Assembly (NCBI GenBank): GCA_963734725.1
Contig: CAVTIX010000008.1
Span: 186,001 to 250,000, forward strand
DNA from: DASXKD01 sp963734725
GTDB taxonomy: Bacteria > Actinomycetota > Actinomycetes > Streptosporangiales > Streptosporangiaceae
Length of the DNA: 64,000 bases
Direction: 5' to 3'
The position numbers and the translations under genes are program-made. This document shows, piece by piece, positions 1 through 9,066 of the stretch. Positions within the stretch are counted from its first letter, which is position 1, and each line of letters opens with the position of its first letter. Under the pieces are notes generated by a model that was given only the letters and a program-made list of their open reading frames with translations, did not search any database and had not been told where the DNA came from.

Positions 1-427
1 CACCGCGGTCGACGAATCGGCACTGCGGTTGATGGCCCGGACCGGGACTGCTTGGACGCCTACATTGTGCGCGGTGCTCGGCCTGCCTGGCACTGCGCCG
101 GAAGCGGCCCGGCAGCGCGCCGCCGAGTACCAGCAGCGGCTTCACGAACTGCTCCCGCTCGCGCACCGCCTCGGCGTGCCCATCCTGGCCGGGACAGACA
201 CCGCCGGGACCATTGCCCGTGAGGTCGCGCTGCTGGCCGAACACGGTCTTGAGCCAGTTGCGGCGCTCCAGGCCGCGACCACCACGGGATACCGCTTTCT
301 CGGCGAGCAGTTCGCCCAGGCCGGTCAGCCGGCGACGCTGGTGACCTACCAAGACGATCCCCGTGCAGACCTCGCGGTGCTGTCCTCCCCGCGCGCTGTC
401 ATTATCGATGGAGTTCGCGTCCGCTGA
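1..427 (+). CDS. Amidohydrolase family protein, C-terminal part (5' end outside window)
   Basis: The open frame enters from the left edge and stops at a TGA ending at 427, leaving about 141 residues. The segment ILAGTDTAG carries the Asp expected near the end of the metal-dependent hydrolase barrel in imidazolonepropionase-like amidohydrolases. The following pattern (alpha-rich EVALLAEHGL, then ALQAATTTGYRFLG, then DDPRADLAVLSSPRAVIIDGV) is the usual closing helix plus the returning beta-sandwich strand that reads as 'vigilant' metabolite-hydrolase C-termini. Substrate cannot be assigned. It converges on the ABC permease gene, with 38 bp between the stop codons. Confidence 0.75.
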   Translation, partial: TAVDESALRLMARTGTAWTPTLCAVLGLPGTAPEAARQRAAEYQQRLHELLPLAHRLGVPILAGTDTAGTIAREVALLAEHGLEPVAALQAATTTGYRFLGEQFAQAGQPATLVTYQDDPRADLAVLSSPRAVIIDGVRVR

Positions 428-465
428 CGCTGCCCCCGGCGCAGACCTGACAACGCGCGGCCGGG

Positions 466-1374
466 TCAGCTGGTGATGTCGGCGTTGCTGAACTTGGCCC
501 AGGCGATCGAGCAGAAGATCACGATGTAGACGCCGATGGACAGCAGCCCGTGGGTCAGCTCCGTCGTGTCGATCGGGGTGCGCAGCAGCGAGTCGAACGA
601 CAGCCACCAGTGCGTGGGCAGGTACGGCTGCACCACGGCGAACTGCGGAATATTGTCGGACACCTCGCTCGCCACCGTGATGATCATGATGGCAGCGATC
701 GCGGCGATCGGGTGCTCGGTGAGGCTGGAGAGGGCGAGCCCGATCGCGCCGAGCATCGCCATGGCCGCTGACACGTACAGCACCACGAACAGCAGCCGCA
801 GCAGCCCTTCGGAGAGCGGCATGGTGGTCCCCGACAGCATGGTCACCGGGCCCACCGGGAACAGCACCACCCCCATGATCAGCGCCGATGCGGCCACCAG
901 CAGGCAGGAGATCAGCGAGAACACCACGATCGCGGCGTACTTGACGCTTAGCAGCCGGGACCGCCCGGCCGGCGCCACCAGGAGGTAGCGCAGCGTGCCC
1001 GCGCTCGCCTCCCCGGCCAGTGAATCTCCCGACACCACGGCCACCACCAGCGGGAGCACCAGCGTCAGCATGATGGTGAGCGCCAGGAACGCCAGGAAGA
1101 CCCCGTTGCCCGCGACCTGGAACAAGAAAGCGGCACCGAGCCCGTTGCCCCCGCCGCCACCGCCGCGCGGCACCGACACCCGCAGCGCGATGCCGAGGAG
1201 CACCGGGATGCCGACGAGCACGGCGAGCAGGAGCAGGTTGCGCCACCGCCGGAAGATCAGGCCCAATTCCGAGCGCAGCATCCGCAGCCACGGCCGCACC
1301 ACGCCGCGCCGGGCCGTGCCGCCCGCGGCCGGCGCCACGCCGCCCGGAAGGGGAGGCGCCTCAACCGTTGACAT
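466..1374 (-). CDS. ABC-2 type transporter permease
   Basis: A 302-residue integral membrane protein with about six hydrophobic segments, beginning after a basic N-terminus (RPWLRMLRSELGLIFRRWR). The layout, with GDSLAGEASAGTLRYLLVAP after the second or third helix, is typical of ABC-2 permeases that work with a separate ATPase. Its ATG at 1374 overlaps the end of the ATPase gene by 14 bp, so the two are translationally coupled and probably form one exporter. The substrate is unknown; a lipid, antibiotic or peptide are all possible for this family. Confidence 0.85.
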   Translation of the reverse strand: MSTVEAPPLPGGVAPAAGGTARRGVVRPWLRMLRSELGLIFRRWRNLLLLAVLVGIPVLLGIALRVSVPRGGGGGGNGLGAAFLFQVAGNGVFLAFLALTIMLTLVLPLVVAVVSGDSLAGEASAGTLRYLLVAPAGRSRLLSVKYAAIVVFSLISCLLVAASALIMGVVLFPVGPVTMLSGTTMPLSEGLLRLLFVVLYVSAAMAMLGAIGLALSSLTEHPIAAIAAIMIITVASEVSDNIPQFAVVQPYLPTHWWLSFDSLLRTPIDTTELTHGLLSIGVYIVIFCSIAWAKFSNADITS

Positions 1375-2371
1375 CGAAGCCCTCCCCGGTGAGCTCCACG
1401 AACAGGTCTTCCAGGCTGGGCCGTGGCGTGTCGAAGCGGGCCACCGGAACGTCCGCCAGCACCAGGGCGCGGTTTACCGCTTCCGGCGCCTGCTCGCCGA
1501 TCTGCGCGCTGACCTCACCGTTGCTGGACCGGATGTCCGCGAGTCCCAGCGATTCCAGCACGCCCGACGCTCGCTCGGGGTCGGTGGTCCGGACCTCGAC
1601 CCGGGCCGCGCCGCGGGTCCGCATCTCCTCCAGGGTGCCCTGAAAGACCAGCCGCCCGGTCCGCATCACCCCGACGTGGCTGCAAATCTGCTCCACCTCG
1701 GCGAGCAGGTGCGAGGACACCAGGACGGTGACGCCGTCGGTGGCGATCTCGCGGATGAGCGCGCGCACCTCCCTGGTGCCCTGCGGGTCCAGGCCGTTGG
1801 TCGGCTCGTCCAGGATGATCAGCTCCCGGGGCTGGAGCAGGCTCGCGGCGATGGCCAGCCGCTGCTTCATGCCGAGCGAATAGGCGCGGTAGTGCTTCTT
1901 CGCGGCGGCCAGCAAGCCCACCCGCTCCAGCGCGGCGGAGACGCGGGCTGTGCAGGTGCCCGGGTCGGCGGTCGCGTCCACCGCGTCGATCCGGGTGAGG
2001 TTCGCCCGGCCGGATAGCTGCGGGTAGAAGGCGGGGCCTTCAACGAGCGACCCCACCCGGGGCAGCACCCGTGCCGCCCCGGACGGCATGGCCGTGGCCA
2101 GCAATTCGTGGCTGCCGCTGGTCGGGTAGACCAGGCCGAGCAGCATCCGGATGGTCGTGGTCTTGCCGGATCCGTTGGGCCCGAGAAAACCGTAGACCGA
2201 TCCGCGCGGCACCACCATGTCCAGCCCGTCCACGGCGAGCTGGCCGCCACGGAACCGCTTGGTCAGCCCGTGCGTGGCCACGGCCACCTCGGCCGTCGCC
2301 ACGGGCGGCGTGGTGGTGTCTGCCCGCGGGCCGGCCGCGGTTACCTCCAGCCCGGTGCTCACTCGACTCAC
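1361..2371 (-). CDS. ABC transporter ATP-binding protein
   Basis: A 336-residue nucleotide-binding subunit. Walker A (GPNGSGKTT) lies near residues 64-72, the signature YSLGMKQRL near 164-172 and Walker B LIILDEPTNGLDP near 184-196, followed by the switch His in VLVSSHLLAEVEQ. The C-terminal extension after residue 240 is the small accessory region usual in ABC-2 ATPases of the CcmA/DrrA type. The GTG start at 2371 sits 8 nt after a GAGGGAG SD supplied by the adjoining repeat element. The downstream permease overlaps it. Confidence 0.9.
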   Translation of the reverse strand: MSRVSTGLEVTAAGPRADTTTPPVATAEVAVATHGLTKRFRGGQLAVDGLDMVVPRGSVYGFLGPNGSGKTTTIRMLLGLVYPTSGSHELLATAMPSGAARVLPRVGSLVEGPAFYPQLSGRANLTRIDAVDATADPGTCTARVSAALERVGLLAAAKKHYRAYSLGMKQRLAIAASLLQPRELIILDEPTNGLDPQGTREVRALIREIATDGVTVLVSSHLLAEVEQICSHVGVMRTGRLVFQGTLEEMRTRGAARVEVRTTDPERASGVLESLGLADIRSSNGEVSAQIGEQAPEAVNRALVLADVPVARFDTPRPSLEDLFVELTGEGFDVNG

Positions 2372-2376
2372 TTATC

Positions 2377-2573
2377 TGGCTCCCTCGCGGGCGCTTCGCA
2401 TGGCCGTGCCGGAGGCGCGCAGGATGGCGGTGCGGGAGGCTTGTCCTCGGCGCCGGGACACCGCAACGGCGCTTGGGGCTGCGTCGTGCCGGAGGCGCGC
2501 CGGCTAGCACTGTGCGGCGTTCGGCCCGGCGCCTGCGGCGTGACACTGCCTGTAGCTGACCGAGGATGTCTCA
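2377..2573 (-). repeat. Dispersed structured intergenic element, copy 1 (long form)
   Basis: This copy lies between the stop of the LolA-like gene and the start of the ABC ATPase. Read on the minus strand it ends in GAGGGAG, 8 nt before the ATPase GTG, so it supplies the SD. GGCTCCC (2378-2384) can pair with GGGAGGC (2434-2440). A second stem is GGCGCCGGG (2449-2457) with CCCGGCGCC (2525-2533). At the second position of that stem this copy has G-C where copies 2, 4 and 5 have C-G, a compensatory change. The other end reaches the stop codon of the upstream gene. Confidence 0.8.
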
Positions 2574-3749
2574 CTTGACTTGGGCGGCGGCGGCGTACAG
2601 GACCGAGGGCGTGACCGCGCCGATCAGCACGTGCCCGTTCGACGTGATGAGCATGGAGACCAGGCTAGTGTGCAGCAGCTTGCCGCTCCCCCAGGCGCCG
2701 TGCACCGGGTGCGCCGCACCCAGGAGCGCGCCGAGCACCGCTGCGCCGCTCACCTGGCCGCCACCGCCGGAGGCCGACCGGGCCGCCTGGCCGGCCACCC
2801 CGGCTGCGTTGCCCCGGCCGGCCACCTCCGACAGCGCCGCCGCGGGGAGCACGGCCACCGAGGTCCAGTCCTTGCCGATGACCCGCACGCCGGAGTTCCT
2901 GCCCTGCTGCCCCGGGGCGGGCGCGTAGCCGGTCCAGCCGGACGGCAGGTCCGAGCCGACCGTGTGCACCTTGGCGCCAGCGGGCGGGGTGAAGGCGAAG
3001 TTGCCAGCGGCCGGGGTGACGAATGAGATCGAGGTGTAGCCGACCTGGAATGCCGGGGCCGACGCGCCCTTGGCGAACACCTGCACCCGCAGCGGCACGG
3101 TCAGGTGCTGCGCGTCCAGCGCCATCGTGATCTTGCCGATCAGCGAACTGCTGCTCTTGGGCGCCAGGACGAGCTGGTAAGCGGCCTGCCCGGCGACCGT
3201 CACGTTGGCTTCCGTGGTGACCCGCGTGCTCGGCCCCACCGCCGCCAGTACCTGCTTGGCGGCCTGCTGCGGGGTCAGCGGAGTCCGCGGCATGACCGGC
3301 TCACGTTGGCCGACCCGGTGCTTGGGGAGCAAGATCTTGGTGACCGAGTCCGAGTTGCTCTGCCACAGCCAGGCCGTGGTTCCGTTGCGAATGAAGTCGG
3401 TTTCGCTCATGGTGTCCGGGACCGCGAGGCGCACCCGCCGGGGGCCGTCGTACCAGACCTTGACCGTGTGCGACCCGGCCAGCAGCGAGGTGATCGTGTT
3501 TGGGTTCGCGCTGCCCGGCAGTTGCGGGATGCCGAGCGATGCGGTCTCGACCACGGTGCCGGTCAGCGGCGGCACGTTGCCGGGACCGGCCACGGCGGCG
3601 AGCAGTTGCGCCGGGGTACGCGGCGGCAGCGCCGGAGCGGCCTGCGCGGCGGTGATCGCCGACGCGATGCCGACCGCGGCGACCGCGGCCACAACGCCCG
3701 CAGGCACCACCCACCGGCTCCGGCGGGAGAACTTCGGTATCGCTGCCAT
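2571..3749 (-). CDS. LolA/RseB-like envelope lipoprotein-carrier family protein
   Basis: The ATG at 3749 is preceded by AAGGAG with 8 nt spacing, giving 392 residues; an upstream in-frame ATG at 3821 has no comparable site. A basic N-terminus (KFSRRSRW) and a hydrophobic stretch rich in Ala/Val form a signal or anchor segment. The following region resembles the LolA-like beta fold of secreted actinobacterial proteins (VKVWYDGPRRVRLAVPD, then GTTAWLWQSNS, then VRVQVFAKG). The role is probably in the cell envelope; the ligand is unknown. It is adjacent to an ABC exporter and divergent from an OmpR-type two-component system, a common arrangement for stress-responsive envelope genes. Confidence 0.65.
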   Translation of the reverse strand: MAAIPKFSRRSRWVVPAGVVAAVAAVGIASAITAAQAAPALPPRTPAQLLAAVAGPGNVPPLTGTVVETASLGIPQLPGSANPNTITSLLAGSHTVKVWYDGPRRVRLAVPDTMSETDFIRNGTTAWLWQSNSDSVTKILLPKHRVGQREPVMPRTPLTPQQAAKQVLAAVGPSTRVTTEANVTVAGQAAYQLVLAPKSSSSLIGKITMALDAQHLTVPLRVQVFAKGASAPAFQVGYTSISFVTPAAGNFAFTPPAGAKVHTVGSDLPSGWTGYAPAPGQQGRNSGVRVIGKDWTSVAVLPAAALSEVAGRGNAAGVAGQAARSASGGGGQVSGAAVLGALLGAAHPVHGAWGSGKLLHTSLVSMLITSNGHVLIGAVTPSVLYAAAAQVK

Positions 3750-3892
3750 GCCACTCACTCCTTGCCGGCCTGCCGGCCTCCCGGGCATCCGTCCGCCCGG
3801 GCCCACGGCTTCATTCTGCACGCCGCCGCTGTGGTATCCCTGTGAGAGACAGGCGGCGCCAGGGAAGGCCGTGCTAACGGGGAGGCCGGAAC

Positions 3893-4570
3893 GTGCGGGT
3901 GCTCGTGGTGGAGGACGAACGGCGGCTGGCCGCGGCCGTGCGCCGGGGGCTGCAGGCGGAGGGCTTCGCCGTGGACCTGGCCCACGACGGCGAGGACGGG
4001 CTGCACCTGGCGCGGGAAGGCGCCTACGACGCGCTGGTGCTGGACCTGATGCTGCCGAAGATCTCCGGGTACAAGATCTGCCGTCAGCTCCGGGCCGAGG
4101 AGAACTGGGTCCCGATCCTCATCCTGTCCGCCAAGGACGGGGAGTATGACCAGGCGGACGGGCTGGACCTGGGCGCGGACGACTACCTCACCAAGCCGTT
4201 CTCCTACGTGGTGCTTGCCGCGCGGTTGCGGGCCCTGCTCCGGCGCGGCACGCGGCCACGGCCCGCCCAGTTGCGGGCCGGAGACCTCACCCTCGACCCC
4301 GGCACCCGGCAGGTGCGCCGCGGCGAGGCGCTCATCGACCTGACCCCGCGCGAGTTCGCCCTGCTGGAATACCTGATGCGCCAGGCCGGTCAGGTGGTGT
4401 CCAAGTCCTCGCTGCTGGAGCACGTCTGGGACGCCTACGCCTCGGTGGACCCGAACGTGGTCGAGGTCTACGCGGGCTACCTGCGCCGCAAGATCGACAA
4501 CCCGTTCGGCCGCCGCGCCCTGCAGACCGTCCGCGGCGCCGGGTACCGCCTCGCCGCCGACGGCGGGTGA
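3893..4570 (+). CDS. OmpR-family response regulator
   Basis: A 225-residue two-domain regulator. The receiver has the acidic pocket VEDE near residues 6-9, phospho-acceptor Asp51 in LVLDLMLP and Lys101 in LTKPFS. The C-terminal winged helix ends with YLRRKIDNPFGRRALQTVRG, typical of the OmpR/PhoB class. The GTG start at 3893 has GGAGG seven bases upstream. Its partner kinase begins 15 bp after its stop. Targets may include the divergent LolA-like gene, but this is inferred from position only. Confidence 0.92.
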   Translation: MRVLVVEDERRLAAAVRRGLQAEGFAVDLAHDGEDGLHLAREGAYDALVLDLMLPKISGYKICRQLRAEENWVPILILSAKDGEYDQADGLDLGADDYLTKPFSYVVLAARLRALLRRGTRPRPAQLRAGDLTLDPGTRQVRRGEALIDLTPREFALLEYLMRQAGQVVSKSSLLEHVWDAYASVDPNVVEVYAGYLRRKIDNPFGRRALQTVRGAGYRLAADGG

Positions 4571-4585
4571 GGGCATGATCGGGCC

Positions 4586-5974
4586 GTGATCTTCTCGGTG
4601 CCCGGGTGGTGGCGGCGGCGCAGCCTGCGGGCCCGGGTGACCATGACCACCACGCTGGGCCTGGCCGTGGCGCTGGCGGCCGCCGCCCTGCTGCTGCGCG
4701 GCGCGGTCCAAGGCTCACTCACCCGCGAGGTAGATGGCACTGCCCGGCAGGGGGCGCGCGAGGTGGCCGCGCTGGCCGACACGAACCAGCTGCCGCGCAC
4801 GGTGCTGGCCGGCGCGCTCACCGTGCAGGTGCTGCGCCGTGACGGGCGGATCGTCGCCGCCTCGCCGACCGTGGACCGGCTGGTGCCGTTGCTTTCGCCT
4901 GCCCGGGCGGCCGCCGCCGCCCGGAGTGGCCGCGCGGTGCTGCTCGACGGGCGCCCGTTTGGCATCCCCTACCTGATGCGCGTGGTGGCGGCGCCGGCCA
5001 GCCGCGGCGAGATCGTGCTCTCGGGCGCTGCCTACACCCAGGTCCGGGACAGCATGAGGACGCTGACCGGGGCGCTGCTGGTGGGCACGCCACTGCTGCT
5101 GTTGTTGCTGGCCGGTGTCACTTGGCTGGTGGTCGGCTCGACCCTGCGGCCGATCTCCGCCCTGCGCCGCGGCGCCCAGGTGATCACCGCGACCGGGGTG
5201 ACCCGGGAACTGCCGGTTCCCGAAGCACGCGACGAGGTCCGCGTCCTGGCGGTCACGCTGAACGACATGCTGACCCGCCTGGACGCGGCCCAGCAGCGGC
5301 AGCGGCGCCTGGTCTCGGACACCGCGCACGAACTGCGCAGCCCGATCGCGAGCATCCGGGCCCAGCTCGAAGTGGCACTCGACCACCCGGGGCAACAGGA
5401 CTGGCCGCAGACCGCGCAGGACGTCCTGACCGACACTCTGCGGTTGGCCAGCCTCGCGGAGGACCTGCTTGTGCTGGCCCGGCTGGATGAGCACCAGCCG
5501 GGGCCGGCGGCGGGCAAGCCGGTGGACCTCGCGGCGCTGGTCACCGAGGAGGTCGAGCGCAGCGCCGGTGGGCGGGTCCCGGTGACGGCACGGACCGCCG
5601 GCCCGTGCGTCGTCGCCGGCGAGGCGGACGGGCTGCGGCGGCTGCTGCGGAACCTGATCGACAATGCGATGAGATACGCAAAGTCCGGGGTGGAGGTGGC
5701 AGCGCGCCGCGAGGACTCCGAGGCGGTGCTGACCGTGTCCGACGACGGCCCCGGCATCCCGGAGGCCGACCGGGAGCGGGCATTCGACCGCTTCGTCCGG
5801 CTCGATGACGCCCGCAGCCGGGACGAGACGCAGGCCGGTGGCGCCGGGCTGGGCCTGGCCATCGTGCGGGCCATCGCTCGCACCCATGGCGGGTCGGCGT
5901 GCCTGGAAGGCGGCGCCCCGGGCCTGCGCGCGGTCGTCCGGATCCCGTTGGATAACGCGGCGCCGGGCAGCTGA
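4586..5974 (+). CDS. Sensor histidine kinase (HAMP, HisKA, HATPase)
   Basis: A 462-residue membrane kinase starting at GTG 4586. An N-terminal helix (about residues 21-40) and a second helix (about 161-185) enclose an extracytoplasmic sensor of about 120 residues. A HAMP linker follows (STLRPISALRRGAQ), then the phospho-accepting His248 in SDTAHELRSPIAS, the N box NLIDNAMRYAK, the G1 box DDGPGIPEADRERAF and a final G2 box GAGLGLAIV. It pairs with the regulator just upstream. The gene stops 2 bp before the convergent vapC-like gene. Confidence 0.92.
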   Translation: MIFSVPGWWRRRSLRARVTMTTTLGLAVALAAAALLLRGAVQGSLTREVDGTARQGAREVAALADTNQLPRTVLAGALTVQVLRRDGRIVAASPTVDRLVPLLSPARAAAAARSGRAVLLDGRPFGIPYLMRVVAAPASRGEIVLSGAAYTQVRDSMRTLTGALLVGTPLLLLLLAGVTWLVVGSTLRPISALRRGAQVITATGVTRELPVPEARDEVRVLAVTLNDMLTRLDAAQQRQRRLVSDTAHELRSPIASIRAQLEVALDHPGQQDWPQTAQDVLTDTLRLASLAEDLLVLARLDEHQPGPAAGKPVDLAALVTEEVERSAGGRVPVTARTAGPCVVAGEADGLRRLLRNLIDNAMRYAKSGVEVAARREDSEAVLTVSDDGPGIPEADRERAFDRFVRLDDARSRDETQAGGAGLGLAIVRAIARTHGGSACLEGGAPGLRAVVRIPLDNAAPGS

Positions 5975-5976
5975 GC

Positions 5977-6387
5977 TCAGGCTGTCTCAGACCCGGGTGA
6001 GATCGTGGCCAGGCCCGCATCAGCCGCTGCCTTGATCAGGCGGTCGTCGTAGGCGACGAGGGCTTCCAGTTCCGGCGCGAGGATGCGCGCGGTCGCGAGA
6101 TGGATCGCGTCGAGGGACCTGAGCCTGCGGTCTGGCTCGCTCATCGCCGCGTCCACAACCTCGTCGTCTATGGCGATGTAGGAGAAGGCGGTCAGCAGGT
6201 CCCGGGCTTCTGGGAGCAGTGCGGGCATTGCCCGGGCGACGGCCCGGGTGACCTCGATGCGCAGCAACGCGGAGCTGGCCCATTCGGCGCCGGCGTGAGC
6301 GTCGTAGAAGGCCGCGAACGCCTTCGAGTGCGTCTCCTCGGCCAGGAGCTTGATTACCGCGGAAGTATCGGCGTAGTAGAGGCTCAC
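5977..6387 (-). CDS. vapC: PIN-domain ribonuclease toxin, VapC family
   Basis: A 136-residue PIN domain. Acidic residues that would coordinate the metal are visible at Asp7 (YYADTSAVIKLL), in the middle (LLRIEVTRAV) and near the C-terminus (RLRSLDAIHLATA, then VAYDDRLIKAA), as expected for VapC ribonucleases. It overlaps the upstream antitoxin-like gene by 4 bp, the usual coupling of antitoxin and toxin. The RNA target cannot be read from the sequence. Confidence 0.88.
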   Translation of the reverse strand: MSLYYADTSAVIKLLAEETHSKAFAAFYDAHAGAEWASSALLRIEVTRAVARAMPALLPEARDLLTAFSYIAIDDEVVDAAMSEPDRRLRSLDAIHLATARILAPELEALVAYDDRLIKAAADAGLATISPGSETA

Positions 6388-6677
6388 CAGCTTTCCTCGT
6401 CTCGCATCGCCGCGAGAGCCTCAGAAAGCTGGTCCGTGCCGTCCCCGGGCCGCATGCGGGGCCGGTACCCGGGCCTGCGGGCGAGCGTTGCGCGTCCCGA
6501 CGCCACCAGGCGCGCCAGGATGGGCGTGGGCTCGCGTTCCCCGACCGGGACGATACGGGCGATCAGCCGTCCGTGCTCAGTGACGTCGATCGTTTCACCG
6601 TGCCGGACCCGCGCCAGCACCTCGCTCGTATGGTGGCGCAGGTCTCGTAGCCCGACGGCATGCGGGTCTGCTGACAT
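6384..6677 (-). CDS. vapB: Phd/YefM-type antitoxin of the VapBC-like pair
   Basis: A 97-residue protein with the Phd/YefM N-terminal pattern VGLRDLRHHTSEVLARVRHG followed by the strand-turn segment VTEHGRLIARIVPV. The C-terminal half is charged and likely wraps the toxin. The start ATG at 6677 has no clear SD; a TACACT hexamer lies about 10 nt upstream, suggesting a leaderless message. A perfect palindrome lies just beyond it and is the likely autoregulatory operator. Confidence 0.85.
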   Translation of the reverse strand: MSADPHAVGLRDLRHHTSEVLARVRHGETIDVTEHGRLIARIVPVGEREPTPILARLVASGRATLARRPGYRPRMRPGDGTDQLSEALAAMRDEESW

Positions 6678-6691
6678 GCAGGTGAGTGTAT

Positions 6692-6703
6692 CACAAATTT
6701 GTG
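6692..6703. promoter_or_regulatory. Palindromic operator candidate of the vapBC pair
   Basis: The 12-bp sequence CACAAATTTGTG is perfectly self-complementary and AT-rich against a very GC-rich background. It lies 15 bp upstream of the antitoxin ATG and next to a -10-like TACACT on the minus strand, where Phd/VapB antitoxins commonly repress their own operon. Binding is inferred. Confidence 0.6.
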
Positions 6704-6714
6704 GCTACAACCTG

Positions 6715-7779
6715 CTACCAGCGGCCCCAGGGGAGCAGGGAGACCACCGCGATCGCGGCGAACAGCAGGGTCAGGTAGGCGATGGATAGGTGGAACAGGC
6801 GCATCGAGGCGGGATTGGCGCTCGGGCGCGCGATCCCGGCGCAGGTCCCCTCGTCCACCTCGCGGCCCTGGACGCCCGCCACGGCGCTGGCCGCAGCCGG
6901 AACCGGCGCGCTCATCCGGGCCACGCGCGCGTGCAGCCGGTGTGCCTCGGCGAGGAACCAGGCGCCCAGGCCGACCGCGCAGATCGCGTACAGCCATCCC
7001 GCGTAGGGCGCGAGGGCCAGGGTCGAGGCGACCATGACGTACGAGTAGATGAGGATCTTGCGGGCCACCACGGACGGGGGCGCGACGACCGGCAGCATGG
7101 GCACGCTGGCGGCCGCGTAGTCGTCGCGGAACTTCATGGCCAGCGCCCAAAAATGCGGCGGTGTCCAGAAGAAGATGACCGCGAACAGCACGATCGCCGG
7201 AAGGCCCACCCGGCCGGTGACGGCTGACCAGCCGACCAGGACGGGGAAGCAACCCGCGGCGCCGCCGATCACGATGTTGGACGCGGTCCTGCGCTTCAGG
7301 CCGATCGTATAGATGAAGACGTAGAACAGGATGGCCGCGTCGGCCAGGATCGCGGACAGCCAGTTGACCAGCGTGCCGAGCAGCACCGTGGACGCCGCGC
7401 CGAGGACGATGCCGAAGATGAGCGCCTCGGACGGCTTGACCATGGCCATCGGCGCGGGCCGGGCGAGCGGGCGGCGCGCGGTCCGCCGCATCACGGCGTC
7501 GATATCGCGGTCGATGTAACAGTTGATCGTGTTGGCGCTGCCAGCGGCAAGAGCCCCGCCAACCAGCGTCACCAGCAGTATCCGGACCGACGGCAGCCCC
7601 CGCTCCGCGAGCAGCATCGTGGGGATCGTCGTGACCAGCAGGAGCTCGATGATCCTCGGCTTGGTCAGCGCGAACAGGGCGGAGGCCATGGCCTTCGCCG
7701 GACGGCGCCGCGCGGTGACGGCCGCCTCGGGGACCGACCCGCCAGGAGCGGGCAGGGCGCTCGCGGTCACTTCCGGCAC
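6715..7779 (-). CDS. ctaB: Protoheme IX farnesyltransferase (heme O synthase)
   Basis: A 354-residue polytopic prenyltransferase that converts heme B to heme O with farnesyl diphosphate, the first step toward heme A for the oxidase encoded upstream. The prenyl-diphosphate motif NCYIDRDID, then RTARRPL and a run of about seven to nine membrane helices are diagnostic. The N-terminus (about 35 residues, Ala/Pro rich) is longer than usual. It is the last gene of the oxidase operon and starts 4 bp after the previous stop. Confidence 0.92.
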   Translation of the reverse strand: MPEVTASALPAPGGSVPEAAVTARRRPAKAMASALFALTKPRIIELLLVTTIPTMLLAERGLPSVRILLVTLVGGALAAGSANTINCYIDRDIDAVMRRTARRPLARPAPMAMVKPSEALIFGIVLGAASTVLLGTLVNWLSAILADAAILFYVFIYTIGLKRRTASNIVIGGAAGCFPVLVGWSAVTGRVGLPAIVLFAVIFFWTPPHFWALAMKFRDDYAAASVPMLPVVAPPSVVARKILIYSYVMVASTLALAPYAGWLYAICAVGLGAWFLAEAHRLHARVARMSAPVPAAASAVAGVQGREVDEGTCAGIARPSANPASMRLFHLSIAYLTLLFAAIAVVSLLPWGRW

Positions 7780-7782
7780 TAT

Positions 7783-8058
7783 CTAGCCCTCATTCTTTGG
7801 TCGCTCAAGACCGGTGATCGTATCGGTGTCCACGGCGGTGGGCATCGTCGGCCGGCCCGGCTCGGCGGTCTCGGGGGCCGCGGTGGCAGTGGTGGCCCGC
7901 ATCTGCATGTTGTACCGGTGACCGGGCACCAGGTGTGGCTTGGTATAAAGCACGTACAGGGCACCGGCCACGGCGATGAACAAGAGCATGGGAAACGCAA
8001 AGCTAAGGATGGCCGCGCCGTAGGTCCAGTCACCCGTCGGCGTCAGGGTTCCATGCAC
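7783..8058 (-). CDS. Small single-helix membrane protein in the oxidase operon
   Basis: A 91-residue protein with one hydrophobic helix (residues about 14-40, AAILSFAFPMLLFIAVAGAL) and a hydrophilic C-terminus containing VPGHRYNMQMR and an Ala/Thr/Pro-rich tail. A GGAGG SD precedes the ATG at 8058. I do not recognise a named family. Its position between ctaG and ctaB and the close spacing suggest an accessory subunit or assembly partner of the oxidase. Confidence 0.7.
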   Translation of the reverse strand: MHGTLTPTGDWTYGAAILSFAFPMLLFIAVAGALYVLYTKPHLVPGHRYNMQMRATTATAAPETAEPGRPTMPTAVDTDTITGLERPKNEG

Positions 8059-8083
8059 TCCAGCCTCCTGCTGCGCATCAACT

Positions 8084-9011
8084 TCATCTCAGGCCGGGCC
8101 GGGACGGCCAGGCCGGCTTAGCTGGCTTGAGCAAGCGGTCCAGGCCGCTTGCCAGGGCTTGCGCCTCCTCATCATTCAGCCACCTGATGAGGAGGGCCAC
8201 GCCGACGGTGACGTAGGCGAGGAGCACGAGGACCCACAACACAGCCCCGCCTGCTTGCTGGTCATACACCACGCTTAGCACGCGGCGCCCCGGCCCGGCA
8301 TAGCTGGGGTAGGCCAGGCCGTAACCGAACACGAGCACCATGCCGAGCAACGTGCTCACGATGATCGTGCCGACCAGCAAGGCCACCCGGCGCAGCGGCG
8401 TCAGTGCCGGGCTCAGCGGCCGGGAGCCGATGAGCTGCAGCCAGAACGCCACGCCCAGACCAAGGTAGGTCATGACCTCGGCAGCGGATACGGCGGGATA
8501 CCGCAACGCGCCGTCATACAGCGCCGGCAGGTGCCAGCCGCACCAGGCCACGTTGAACGCGATGACCGTGAGCACCGACATCCGGGCCAGGCGGGCGGCC
8601 CGCCCCGGATCCGGCTCACGCCCCGTGCCGGGGTCACGCCCCGTGCCGGGGTCACGTCCCGGCTCGTGCGCGCGCGGCAGCCGGAACGGAAGACCGCGGC
8701 GCAGCACGAGCCAGGGCGCCCCGAGCACAAGGAACACCGGGGCCAGGTTCGCCAGCAGGACATCCTGCACCGACCTGACCCAGATGTAGTGCGCCGACCA
8801 GTAAGCGAGCGGGGAAAGGAGGGCGAGGACCACCGCGAACAGCCCGCCGTAGAAGGCCGCCACCTCCCGGCCCAGGCCTCGTGGCATGTCCCCGCCCCGC
8901 CGCGCATCGACGGCCATGCCGCGCAGCCCGCACAGATGCACGGCGACCGACGGCGGCGACCACGGCCAGGACCGCGGCGTTGGCCGACCAATGCGAGACA
9001 ACCATGTTCAT
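8084..9011 (-). CDS. ctaG: Cytochrome c oxidase assembly factor CtaG family (one apparent frameshift)
   Basis: A seven-helix caa3_CtaG-like membrane protein thought to help copper delivery to the oxidase. The core reads normally (LAYWSAHYIWVRSVQDVLL, LGAPWLVLRRGLPF). The natural N-terminus, MNMVVSHWSANAAVL, lies in another frame beginning at 9011; the frames join near 8945-8952 in a GGCGGCGAC run. The total of 928 nt is one base over a multiple of three, consistent with one inserted base. A tandem 18-bp repeat at 8616-8651 encodes RDPGTG units in a cytoplasmic loop. Confidence 0.75.
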
Positions 9012-9066
9012 GACGGTGGTGGCCGGCCGGCTGGGGATGCCATCCGGACGGGCCCGCTCCTTATCC

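Noticed and set aside
2377..2573. Repeat elements as small protein genes (several short frames run through them)
   Set aside because: Frames are not conserved between copies, whereas the stems are.
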